39,816 nt of DNA, from assembly GCA_049670425.1 (NCBI GenBank), contig JBATTG010000233.1:1-39816 (forward strand), read 5' to 3'. A program made the translations under genes and the position numbers. The notes below the pieces were generated by a model. The model saw nothing but the letters and a program-made list of their open reading frames with translations, was not told the origin of the DNA and ran no database searches. Each line of letters opens with the position of its first letter. The first letter of the stretch is position 1. Origin of the DNA: Proteocatella sp049670425. Its GTDB lineage: Bacteria > Bacillota > Clostridia > Peptostreptococcales > Filifactoraceae. This document shows positions 1-9,313 of the stretch, piece by piece.

Positions 1-795
1 TGCCCTTATCTCGAAGTCTCTCATGGATTCGAGTTTTCCTCGGTATTCAAGCTTTCCTATTTCGATAAGTTTCCTTACCCTGTAGTCGATATAGGTGTCA
101 GATACAAGCTGTTCTGATCTTCCCATTGTATCGCCTATAACCCTCGCTGCTTTCCTGAAATCAGGAGTGCAGTTCGACAAAATTTCATCATCATAGTAGC
201 TTTCATCCACTCCAACAACGATGCCATCTACTAGAATTCTCAGCTCCTCTTTGGATGCTGCAAGAAGCGCCCAGTCCGTTTTTAAATTATTACGTTTTTC
301 ATTTTCCAATTTTTTCATAGTTGGAAGAAGCTTCTCTATTTTCTCAGGAGCGCACTCAGCAAGAGACCTTGGACTATAGAGGTTGTTTCTGGAGTCTTCT
401 ATATATGACTCCGACACATTCACTTCATATAATTCTTCGTTCTTGAGCATCTGCGCCAGACACCTTAGGGCTATCTGATTGTCAGCGTTCGCTCCATGCC
501 ATATCACAACTTTTGAAGCCGGGTCAAGGTTTTTTATACTGTCATAGGTATCAACAAACATTTTCTCAACATCTTCAAAATAGTCATACACTGAGACTGC
601 TTTCAGCATTTCTTTAAACCACTGTATCCTCTTTTTAAATCCCGCATCAGTATCGATTCCATTTATAGGACCCACGGAAAGCTCTTCTATGAAATTTATT
701 ATTTGACCCTTGAATTCATTTTGATTACTTTTAAAAAAGTATCTCAATGTTCCCGCCGCCGAATCTCCAAAAACTATGTGCACAAATTGACTCAC
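1..795 (-). CDS. DUF1835 domain-containing protein, 3' end outside window
   Basis: An open frame of 265 codons runs off the left edge without a stop. I chose the GTG at 795 because AGGAGAAG lies six bases upstream; an in-frame GTG at 783 lacks such a site. The N-terminus (SQFVHIVFGDSAAGTLRYF) is typical of DUF1835 proteins, which often also carry a DUF3658 domain. The middle contains VVIWHGANADNQIALRC, matching the conserved 'W.G.na.dq..l' stretch of the family. The biochemical role is unknown. It lies 107 bp downstream of the helicase gene on the same strand, probably with its own promoter in the AT-rich gap, and its composition is closer to the core genes than to the helicase operon. The family call is from memory of the motif and is fairly confident. 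Confidence 0.75.
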   Translation of the reverse strand, partial: MSQFVHIVFGDSAAGTLRYFFKSNQNEFKGQIINFIEELSVGPINGIDTDAGFKKRIQWFKEMLKAVSVYDYFEDVEKMFVDTYDSIKNLDPASKVVIWHGANADNQIALRCLAQMLKNEELYEVNVSESYIEDSRNNLYSPRSLAECAPEKIEKLLPTMKKLENEKRNNLKTDWALLAASKEELRILVDGIVVGVDESYYDDEILSNCTPDFRKAARVIGDTMGRSEQLVSDTYIDYRVRKLIEIGKLEYRGKLESMRDFEIRA

Positions 796-902
796 GATTG
801 CTTCTCCTTTCAAATTCAATGGCATACATACGTATACTTTTTTTCATTTTTAAACTGGTCATTGGTATTGTTTTTTAATTAATATTTTTATTGTGAATAA
901 CT

Positions 903-3900
903 TTAAAACATGTGATTTTCCACTATTTTCCAAACATCTGCAATAGCTACCTTAAATAATCTATCCGGTATTAAAATAGATTCATTATCTTTATCTATTT
1001 GGTTTAAGCTGCACATTGCTGGGTATATTTTAATTTGTTTCTCAATGCCTCTGATTTTTATCCAATAATCATTTTCTCTTTTTATAATATCCCCTTTATT
1101 TTCTTGTACCATTACTATTTTCTTAAGTACATTTATATAACCAAGTTCTTCTTCTTGGCTAATTTTTATATCTAACCTACCTTTTCTTACCCAATTCAAT
1201 AGTTGCAAAGCAGCTCTGCGATCTAAGCTTTCTCTAACAGTTTGATTCCAAAAATGTTGTAAGCAACTAGGACATGATGTTTCACATCCACAACTAGCTA
1301 GTCGCTCTTCAGCTTCATTCATTACGGTTTCTATTAACACAGCTACGCGATTTGAGTAACCAGCTCCACTAGATAAACTATCATATAAATATATATCTAC
1401 ATAGATGATATCTTTATCATAACGTAAACGATACCCCGATTTCAAATCACTAAATTCAATATCCAGTACCTTACTCGCTGATAGTACTAATACCTCCGAT
1501 AAAGATGTTACTGCCGGTATTATCCATATATTTAATTTATCTTTATCCACATCAATATATTGTTTCTCTAATTTTAATTCTAAAACTAGCATATCAGTTA
1601 ATATCTCATGACCTAAAAAAATATTTTCTCTTGTATGTGAACATAATTGTGTGTCTTTACCACCTTTATAAGGAACTCGATAAGGCCTTTTTCTTCCTTT
1701 CTTATCTATTTCCAAATTTACTCCAGGGTCAATAGCACCGCACTTATTACATAAATCGAAACCTTCACTACGAGGACCTTTGTTAATCAAAATTAATTCT
1801 TGGTCTTCTCTATTCTCTATCCGAATCAGTCCAGTAGGTGATATAAATTTCATCTGATTTGTATCATTATAAACAGATGCGTATGATGGTGTACTGGTAA
1901 TAGAGTACTCTTGGCTAGCTCTTACTTCTGGTATACTTCTTCCTTCTCTTGCTACAAATCCCCAAGGCTTAACCAAAATATCTTTTTTTAAAGAACTTTT
2001 GCATAGTGGACATTTCTCTATTTTACTATCTAGACCGAACCATCCACAATTATTATTTTCACAACAGTAAATATTTTTTCGGTACTCATTCATAATTAGC
2101 CATGGCACTGCAGCTTTATATGCATAATCATTATCATATTTTGTATAATGATCATATAGTCCACCCGAAATATATGATTTTTTATTAACTACAAGCATAC
2201 GGCCAGGTGCGTATTCGCTAAGAGCGATATCAATACTTCTTTCAGGACTTTCAACTATATTTCCATATTCATCTTCAATCCAAAAATGTACAATATTTTT
2301 TGGAAAAGAATATGTCGGCAAAAAACCTTCTGTAAGTAGTACGTCCATTAATGAACGATGTACCTCTGCTCCATGGCTTTCTGTGCTTTTTTGTTTTGCC
2401 TTATAAATAATTGGGTTTTCATTAACTTTTTCTTGTATTTTTTTAAGATCAATTGTTGTATCTTCCTCATACTGATCCCAATTAATAGTAACTTCATTGG
2501 GTATAAGTGTGTTTATTCTTTCCTGTGGTAACGGTAATTTGTTTTTCAACCACCTAACAAAATTTAGATAATTTAATTTTGGACCTTCTGAAAAAAAACT
2601 GATAACGTCTATATCTTGCATACTCATCGCATCTGGTGCAAAAAATTCCTGTAAAAAAATCAAATTCAAATGCCTTTTAATCAATTTTTGATTAGTGTAA
2701 TCAATCCAAGGTGTCCTAGGTTCCCCTGAAATAATTTCTTGCGGATGGTTGAAATACCATGCATCATGTGGTCCATTTTCTGTATATGTTACAATAGTAG
2801 AAACTGCTGCGCCTTTCCTTCCTGCACGACCAGCACGTTGTTGATAGTTTTCTCTCATAGGTGGTATATTTCTTAATCCTACCGCAGTTAATGAACCAAT
2901 ATCAATCCCCACTTCCATAGTAGTTGTACAACTTAAAATATCAATTGGCTCACTATTTTCTTCCGTTACAATGTCTCTAAATCGCATTTCATATTCTTCT
3001 GTAGTTGCCCAAATATCATTCATTTTATCTTTATGTGACAACTGTGCAGTATGCTCATCAGTCACATAATTTCTAATTGTTTCGCCTTGTATTGCTTTTA
3101 TTACTGGCTCTCTCCAAAAATGGCATCTTTCTAAGTCTTTATTCGATACTTGTGATAAATAATTTTTACTGCCGCAATAGATACAACTCCCGAATAAAGT
3201 AAACATAGATGTACCTGCACACCTATTACATCTATACCACGTCCCATTTTCATTTGTTTTGAGTGTTAAATTACCTGGTAATAAATATCTATTATTATGA
3301 GTTGTATCACTGTTTTTGCATATATCAGTAAGTAGAAACATAAACATTTTTCTTAAGTTTTCTATCTGCTCTTCATTTATTTCATTTGCTTTCAATATTT
3401 TAATTAAGTATTTTGGTAAATTATTTTTTTCACAAATGCCTAAGTCTCCCTTATCAAAGGATAAAATACTGTTTCTTACATCATCCGATATAGACGGGAA
3501 AATAGCTATATCCTTAACTAAAATATTCTGTATCCATGTATTATATATATTCCTAATAGTTTCTACGCTTAATCCCGTACTAATTTTAACATTTTCTAAA
3601 ATAACACTTTCTAATTCTTCTGCATCTTCGCCTTGTTCCAAAAGAATAACTTGACCTAAGCAGAGATTATTAAACGAACGATAGCTATCACTTATATTTT
3701 TTAAAAGAAGTTGGTAAAACATCTTCGGTGGAATTCCTAGTCTGTTTTCCATCTTATCGTAATTTAACCTATTATTACCGCCATACATTTCCTTATAACG
3801 CCTTAACTGCTCATTAAAATTTTTCTTTTCATCTCCATAGAAAAAAGAAATTTTATTATCTTCAACAATTTTAAGAAATGCATAGTAAAGTATATCAATA

Positions 3901-6221
3901 GATTTTTGATCCTCTCCATATCGTAAGTCCAATTTTTTTTGGGCCATAAATATAGCTTGCCTACCAACATCTCCATCTGCTGCTATCGTCAAGTCCCTTG
4001 CCAATGTAGCTGCTCGTTGTCTGCTATCTGAAAATACAAGCACTTTTTTACCTTCATTTTTCAAACGACTATCCTTAATTGCTTGTCCAGATAACTGTTC
4101 AGTAACTAAGTTAGCAAAAGGCTCGTTTCCTCTTACCTTAAATGGTGTTGGCTTGTTCTTTTCTCTTCCACAATTTGGGCATGTTTTAAAGCTATATATT
4201 TTTTTTTCTTTATCATATGATTTTGGTATCAATACCCTAATAAATTCTTCATTACCAGAAAATTCTTCGCCCTCATATAGAATTCCCGTTTGGCTATTAA
4301 TATATCCAAATATCGATTCTTCTTTTGCCTTACTTTTTTTCACGCCCTCTTTAAAAATATCTATTCTACCTTCTGGGGCTATCCATAAATGTATTTCCCT
4401 TGGAGTATCAATAAATTTACTGTTATCTTGCCACAAAAATGTATTATCTCCACTACTTTGACTACCTTCAAACGCACGAATAAATAATGTACCACATCGC
4501 CTATCTCCAATAAGTTCAAAAACTCGACTTCCACATTTAGAACATGTAAAACTAGGAGCTTGATCGATATGACCAATTTTTATTCCCATAACTTCATGGT
4601 TACCTTTACAGTTAGGATTTAAACATGCATATATACCATTTAGCCCTCTAAATAATAGATGTACTCTAGCTGGAAGTAGCACTTTTCCGTCTTTAGAACG
4701 AGATAAAGTTCCTAACACTAAAAGAATTTCGGTTGCTGCTTCTGCATATTTTTGGGATACACCTTCAAAAACATGGTTTGCAATTTCTTTAAATGCAACA
4801 CCTTTTCCACTGCATATTTTAATTAATTCTAACATAGGTGGATACTGCGATAATTTTTCATAAAGCCAGTAACTATAAGTACAGGACACTTCTCCCCAAC
4901 CAAACAGTTGTGCAAGTAATTCCAATTGACCTTCTATTTCCGTTTCTCCACTTTGTAACTTATCATAGTCCAGTTGCAAAAGGCATCTCACATCTTCTTT
5001 ATTTCCCTTTTTATGCATAAATAAAGGAGTTTGCTCTCCTTTGATAATTTCAAAATTATGGTTATCTATATTTTCTCCGGTTAAGCCACACGCAAATTCT
5101 AATAATTCTTTTCCTTTTTCCGTAGGCACACTAGCGCTAGTTAAAATACAAGTTATACGATCTCTGCTAATTTCTAATTTATCCATCAGTCTTCTTATTA
5201 GTAGTGAAACTTCCCCTCCTGCAGCGCCTCTATACATATGTGCCTCATCTATGATTAACATAAATTTATTTTTGACTGAGGTTTTCAGCCATTTCCTTGT
5301 CTTTTCCCAAAGGCATTGTTCAATAGGCCTCATAAGAATGTGCTCAAGCATACTATAGTTCGTAATAAGAATGTCAGGGCATATTTTTTGCATTTCAGTT
5401 CGTGTTAATAATTCTGAATCATTTTCACCAGTAACTTGATTGCCTTTATTCAATTTAGAAGTAAATGACTCCAAGTCTTTAGATGGTATTCTCCCTATTT
5501 CCTTTAGCTTTTCATATACTTCTTTTTTTGATTTTTCATGTTTATAACTTAAGTATGTTTTATCTAATAACTTTGCTAGATTTTTATTTTTAACCTTACT
5601 TTCTTCACCTGGATAAGGCGTACGCCCTGTATACATACCAAAACGCAACCTTCTAATATCTTTATTGCTTTCTTGTTTCATAAGTTTCATATAAGCATCA
5701 TCTTCTTTTCCGATTATGTTTCGGATTCTACCTAATTGATCAGACACTAAAGCATTCATAGGGTATAAAATAAGAGCTCTTACACCCTCTTGGTTCCAGT
5801 CATCAGCGCTATTCGATACTTGCCTCACCATTTCGGTTAAAATCGGCCATAGAAAACATTCAGTTTTTCCTGAACCCGTTCCAGTTGTAACCAATAGGTC
5901 TTTCCCTTGGTAATAGGCTTCCAATGATTTAACTTGATGCAAGAATGGTTCATTAAAAACACCTAAATCATTCTTTATTAAGTAATCTAAATATTTTTTT
6001 ATATCATCTCCTAAATGCTTACTTTCAAACCAATTTTTTTGAATTTTATAGTTCTGCGTTGCTTCAATAAATGGTTCTTGAAACAATATACCCTCTTGGC
6101 TTAGCATTGACTTTGTAGCTTCTAATAATAAATCATTTTCAGCAAAATATTGTGCTTTAATATAATTAGCAAGTCTATTTTTTAGTTTTTCATGTGTTTT
6201 CCTAATTCCTAATTCATTCAC
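903..6221 (-). CDS. DruE-like giant DEAH-box helicase with C-terminal DUF1998 region
   Basis: A 1772-residue superfamily 2 helicase. A Q-like FLHQVKSLEAY precedes Walker A TGTGSGKTE (about 113-121). Then come DEAH in LIIDEAHMYRGAAGG (about 325) and TSAS (about 361). The second RecA half has KVLVFSDSRQRAATL, TTTMEVGIDIG (about 1100) and QQRAGRAGRKG (about 1130). Several Cys pairs look like zinc ribbons: near 534-560, CPNCG near 682, CNRC/CIYCG near 1000, CPLC near 1400. The C-terminal part (about 1590-1680), with SSGAGYSNRV and CGCETSCPSCLQ, is DUF1998-like. This architecture and size are those of Druantia DruE; YprA/MrfA share DUF1998 but are far shorter. GTG 6221 has AAGGGG six bases upstream; the longer TTG start at 6245 overlaps the previous gene and lacks a site. 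It is the last gene of the operon and the presumed DNA-translocating motor. The helicase call is near certain; the DruE assignment is likely. Confidence 0.88.
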   Translation of the reverse strand: MNELGIRKTHEKLKNRLANYIKAQYFAENDLLLEATKSMLSQEGILFQEPFIEATQNYKIQKNWFESKHLGDDIKKYLDYLIKNDLGVFNEPFLHQVKSLEAYYQGKDLLVTTGTGSGKTECFLWPILTEMVRQVSNSADDWNQEGVRALILYPMNALVSDQLGRIRNIIGKEDDAYMKLMKQESNKDIRRLRFGMYTGRTPYPGEESKVKNKNLAKLLDKTYLSYKHEKSKKEVYEKLKEIGRIPSKDLESFTSKLNKGNQVTGENDSELLTRTEMQKICPDILITNYSMLEHILMRPIEQCLWEKTRKWLKTSVKNKFMLIIDEAHMYRGAAGGEVSLLIRRLMDKLEISRDRITCILTSASVPTEKGKELLEFACGLTGENIDNHNFEIIKGEQTPLFMHKKGNKEDVRCLLQLDYDKLQSGETEIEGQLELLAQLFGWGEVSCTYSYWLYEKLSQYPPMLELIKICSGKGVAFKEIANHVFEGVSQKYAEAATEILLVLGTLSRSKDGKVLLPARVHLLFRGLNGIYACLNPNCKGNHEVMGIKIGHIDQAPSFTCSKCGSRVFELIGDRRCGTLFIRAFEGSQSSGDNTFLWQDNSKFIDTPREIHLWIAPEGRIDIFKEGVKKSKAKEESIFGYINSQTGILYEGEEFSGNEEFIRVLIPKSYDKEKKIYSFKTCPNCGREKNKPTPFKVRGNEPFANLVTEQLSGQAIKDSRLKNEGKKVLVFSDSRQRAATLARDLTIAADGDVGRQAIFMAQKKLDLRYGEDQKSIDILYYAFLKIVEDNKISFFYGDEKKNFNEQLRRYKEMYGGNNRLNYDKMENRLGIPPKMFYQLLLKNISDSYRSFNNLCLGQVILLEQGEDAEELESVILENVKISTGLSVETIRNIYNTWIQNILVKDIAIFPSISDDVRNSILSFDKGDLGICEKNNLPKYLIKILKANEINEEQIENLRKMFMFLLTDICKNSDTTHNNRYLLPGNLTLKTNENGTWYRCNRCAGTSMFTLFGSCIYCGSKNYLSQVSNKDLERCHFWREPVIKAIQGETIRNYVTDEHTAQLSHKDKMNDIWATTEEYEMRFRDIVTEENSEPIDILSCTTTMEVGIDIGSLTAVGLRNIPPMRENYQQRAGRAGRKGAAVSTIVTYTENGPHDAWYFNHPQEIISGEPRTPWIDYTNQKLIKRHLNLIFLQEFFAPDAMSMQDIDVISFFSEGPKLNYLNFVRWLKNKLPLPQERINTLIPNEVTINWDQYEEDTTIDLKKIQEKVNENPIIYKAKQKSTESHGAEVHRSLMDVLLTEGFLPTYSFPKNIVHFWIEDEYGNIVESPERSIDIALSEYAPGRMLVVNKKSYISGGLYDHYTKYDNDYAYKAAVPWLIMNEYRKNIYCCENNNCGWFGLDSKIEKCPLCKSSLKKDILVKPWGFVAREGRSIPEVRASQEYSITSTPSYASVYNDTNQMKFISPTGLIRIENREDQELILINKGPRSEGFDLCNKCGAIDPGVNLEIDKKGRKRPYRVPYKGGKDTQLCSHTRENIFLGHEILTDMLVLELKLEKQYIDVDKDKLNIWIIPAVTSLSEVLVLSASKVLDIEFSDLKSGYRLRYDKDIIYVDIYLYDSLSSGAGYSNRVAVLIETVMNEAEERLASCGCETSCPSCLQHFWNQTVRESLDRRAALQLLNWVRKGRLDIKISQEEELGYINVLKKIVMVQENKGDIIKRENDYWIKIRGIEKQIKIYPAMCSLNQIDKDNESILIPDRLFKVAIADVWKIVENHMF

Positions 6222-6237
6222 TATTTTCCCCTTATGT

Positions 6238-7293
6238 TTATTCAAATATCACGTTAATACCTAATCCGCTTAGAACATCTTCTATATCACCCCATATAGC
6301 GATAGGAATTTCTCTTAAATAAAGATTATTATATGTTTTTTTAGGCCAAGAGGCCATTAACAGTATTCTATTTTCAGCATCAGGTAATATGCTATGGCAA
6401 TATAACTCTATCATTTCTCCATTTTTCTTTGCTTTAAATTGAGCAGGCTTGTCTCGATGATACTCTAACAAATACATAATTCTGCTAATTTCCTTTTCAT
6501 TGTAATACCATTCATCTAGCTTTGCTGTAAAAAACTCATCATCCATATAACATAGTAAAATATAATTATATTTCTTATCAAATTTCCTAATTAATATAAT
6601 ACCATCAAGAATATATGACTTATTGAACTTTCTCCAAGCTCTATTATGCCAAAGACCCGTTTCACCACTAAAATATTCATATTCGTCTTCGTCTTCCAAT
6701 TTAGTTAATTGCCATAATGCATTTTCTTGTAATGATTTATAGTAATCTTTTAAATTATATGTAGGTATATTAAATGTTTCCCTATAATTAGAATCATGAT
6801 TATTTTTCTTATTTCTCCATACGCCTAAACCAACAGAATAGGCTCCCTTCATATTACTATTCCAATCCGTACCACCTAATATTAACTCATTATTTTTAAA
6901 ATATATTATCCGTTCAGGTGATGATGTAAGCCATTGTGTTTTACAAGTCAAATTTATCTGATAGCAGAAAATAAGTTTTTCTAGTATATGTTTTCCTAAA
7001 TCTCTTTTGTCCAAATTTTCACCATTTATATTAGTCCAAGCTTCTGAATGTGGTATTGTATAAAGCAATCCCTCTATTACAGGACTCATTACTTCACTAA
7101 TGTAACGTTGACTTACATATGGATAATCTTTCTCAGTTTGCTCGATTTCAGTATAAGATGATCCTAAAATTTGAACTTTTATCCATGCTACTAACGCACA
7201 ATATATCACTCTATTACCAAACTTTTCATAGGTTTCATTGTCACACTTATATATTGCTAAATCTTTAGCTATTTGATAAACCAATTCATTCAT
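6238..7293 (-). CDS. Unknown protein of helicase defense-like operon (351 aa)
   Basis: I do not recognise this family. The predicted protein is soluble, mixed alpha/beta and acidic in the middle (KLEDEDEYEYFSGETGLW), with no signal peptide or membrane segment. It is rich in Trp and Tyr (for example GLWHNRAWRKF and CYMDDEFFTAKLDEWYYNEK), and ends with IPIAIWGDIEDVLSGLG. No Walker motif, nuclease motif or zinc ligands are evident. The ATG at 7293 follows the stop of the upstream gene by one base. The gene's own stop lies 16 bases before the GTG of the helicase, so it is co-translated between the coiled-coil protein and the helicase. By size and position it would correspond to a DruD-like accessory subunit of a Druantia-like system, but I infer that from context only. 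Confidence 0.8.
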   Translation of the reverse strand: MNELVYQIAKDLAIYKCDNETYEKFGNRVIYCALVAWIKVQILGSSYTEIEQTEKDYPYVSQRYISEVMSPVIEGLLYTIPHSEAWTNINGENLDKRDLGKHILEKLIFCYQINLTCKTQWLTSSPERIIYFKNNELILGGTDWNSNMKGAYSVGLGVWRNKKNNHDSNYRETFNIPTYNLKDYYKSLQENALWQLTKLEDEDEYEYFSGETGLWHNRAWRKFNKSYILDGIILIRKFDKKYNYILLCYMDDEFFTAKLDEWYYNEKEISRIMYLLEYHRDKPAQFKAKKNGEMIELYCHSILPDAENRILLMASWPKKTYNNLYLREIPIAIWGDIEDVLSGLGINVIFE

Positions 7294-7294
7294 A

Positions 7295-9313
7295 TTATTT
7301 ACCTACTATAATTTTTTTTAAATCTTGGCTAAAATCAGTTTTGTAGCTGTCTATATTGTTTACAATAGCTTCTTTTTCATCTTCATCTTTAAATATAAAC
7401 TCCAAATCGCATATGCTTAAACACCTTAACGCATTTTGCATATCGCTAAATTTGCACAAATGTGCTAAAGTTATAGCTCTTGTAATAATATATGCATTAA
7501 TAATCGTAATGTTTTTAAGCAATTTTTTTAACTGGTTATAGCTGCTCGCAATTTCCAATTCGTCATTATTTCTAAGTAATTGCAGTACATTTATGCTGTC
7601 CGCGTAAATATATTTATATTTTGCTATTGGCCTAATATCAATTATCTCAATCGGTGCAATATATTCAAGTAAATACGGCGGCACTAACCTAGCCATATTA
7701 TCATCTTCACATGAAATTATTATAAGTTTATTATTTTTTTTTGATTCAATATATTCTTTAAAGAGCGGCAAAATCATGGCTTCGTTCATTTGCCCAACTG
7801 ATCCCTCTATTAAAATTACTTTTGCATCGCTTTTATGGTAAATTTCTATTAATTCATTGATATTATTATATCCAGCTGGCAAAGTAATAATAAGTGGTGT
7901 CTCCCCTGCATATGCACAGCTTATGGCTTTCGCAATTTCTCTAGTTTTACATCCCACAATAAGAGGTATCATTTGGGCTGTTAATATACTCACTATATAG
8001 TCGGACCATTCGTTTCGATTCTTCCCAATACCTATATTTTTTAAATTATCCGCTAATATGTTACTCCAATCATCTATACTTTCACAAATATATACGTCCT
8101 CACCCTTAATTTGATTCCTAATATACAATTCGACTTCTTGATTTTTTATTTGTGAATCCATTTTTATGTTTAAAATTGATGATTTTAACGCCTCTGTAAT
8201 AATTTCTTTATCAATATTATCAATAAAATTAGTCACTACATTATTATATTGTTCTAGTTTTTCTTGACTATTTTCCTTTTCAACCTCTAAATCCGCAATT
8301 TCATTTCGTAATATTGTGACAGTGTCATTAAGACTGCTTGTTTCTTCTATTAAACAGCTTTCTTGTTCCAGTATGGTTTTATGTTCTTCTTCCCATCTAG
8401 TTTTATATTTATCGTTATAGGATTCATATCGTTCTTTTAATTCATTCTCTAAAGATATAATATTTAATTCTTTTGTTTTGTTTACTGTTTGTAATTCTTT
8501 GTTCTGCTGTATTTCTTTTTCTAAGTTTTGTTGCCAAACTTTCTTGTCAACATTTAGCCTTTCCTTCATCTTTCGATTTTCTAACTCCGACTTCTCTACC
8601 CTCTTTTTTAAATCGTTATAATATCTTTGTTGTTTATCTGTATCTTTAATTTTTTCATTAAGCTTTTGTTCTGCTTCTTTAATAATCTCATTTTTTTCTG
8701 AAAGTAGATAATTTAAAACTTTCCTTTCTTCTTTCTCGATTTTTAATAAGTTCTCCCATTTTTCTTCTATTAAGTTAATCTCTTCTTTATACTTGACGTC
8801 TAATTTTAATTTTTCTTCTTTCTTTACTTGTTCTTTTATTATTCTATATGAAAGAACCTCTTCAATAGTATTTTCAATTAACTTCTTTTGTCTTGCCTTA
8901 AGCTCAATTTCATTTAAATTTAAATATAACAGAATAAATTTTGGCTCTATCTTTTCTAATAAAGTATCCACTAATTTTGTGTAACCATCTTTTTGTTTTA
9001 TTTGTATTATATCATTTATATTTCCCGAGATATCTAACTTCGCCTCAATATATTGATTAATTTCATGCAACTTTTCATCAAGAGTTCTTTTGATAAAATA
9101 AATCATTACCTTATCCTCTTGCTCAATTGCTTTCAAAAAAATCTCCGGTAACCTCTGTTGCAATAATTTTGAACTTTGATTTAATCTTGTTCCTGCAAGT
9201 TCCTTAGAAAATCTTTTACTATTTTTCTTTAAAAACTCAATTGCTACGTGTTTAGGTAAAAATTCTATCATTAGTTTCTTTTCATCTTGATCCAATTTTT
9301 CCAACTTAATCAT
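7295..9313 (-). CDS. Coiled-coil protein with degenerate nucleotide-binding-like domain (672 aa)
   Basis: Three parts are visible. Residues about 1-150 are a helical N-terminal domain. Residues about 157-362 are a long Lys/Glu-rich coiled coil. Residues about 430-560 alternate hydrophobic strands and helices like a P-loop fold: MIPLIVGCKTREIAKAI stands where a Walker A would be, AKVILIEGS resembles a Walker B strand, and KLIIISCEDD a sensor-1 strand. The GxxxxGK[ST] signature is missing, so ATP binding is doubtful. I do not recognise a named family. ATG 9313 was chosen over an upstream in-frame ATG at 9337 because AAGGGG lies seven bases before it and it overlaps the end of the previous gene by eight bases, implying coupled translation. 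It may be a structural, SMC- or BREX-like scaffold partner of the helicase; this is inference. Confidence 0.82.
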   Translation of the reverse strand: MIKLEKLDQDEKKLMIEFLPKHVAIEFLKKNSKRFSKELAGTRLNQSSKLLQQRLPEIFLKAIEQEDKVMIYFIKRTLDEKLHEINQYIEAKLDISGNINDIIQIKQKDGYTKLVDTLLEKIEPKFILLYLNLNEIELKARQKKLIENTIEEVLSYRIIKEQVKKEEKLKLDVKYKEEINLIEEKWENLLKIEKEERKVLNYLLSEKNEIIKEAEQKLNEKIKDTDKQQRYYNDLKKRVEKSELENRKMKERLNVDKKVWQQNLEKEIQQNKELQTVNKTKELNIISLENELKERYESYNDKYKTRWEEEHKTILEQESCLIEETSSLNDTVTILRNEIADLEVEKENSQEKLEQYNNVVTNFIDNIDKEIITEALKSSILNIKMDSQIKNQEVELYIRNQIKGEDVYICESIDDWSNILADNLKNIGIGKNRNEWSDYIVSILTAQMIPLIVGCKTREIAKAISCAYAGETPLIITLPAGYNNINELIEIYHKSDAKVILIEGSVGQMNEAMILPLFKEYIESKKNNKLIIISCEDDNMARLVPPYLLEYIAPIEIIDIRPIAKYKYIYADSINVLQLLRNNDELEIASSYNQLKKLLKNITIINAYIITRAITLAHLCKFSDMQNALRCLSICDLEFIFKDEDEKEAIVNNIDSYKTDFSQDLKKIIVGK

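Noticed and set aside
903..6221. DISARM (DrmA/DrmB) or Dpd (DpdJ) assignment of the giant helicase
   Set aside because: No PLD nuclease, methyltransferase, DUF1998-only protein or deazaguanine genes accompany it; helicase and DUF1998 are in one very long protein as in DruE. Not fully excluded.
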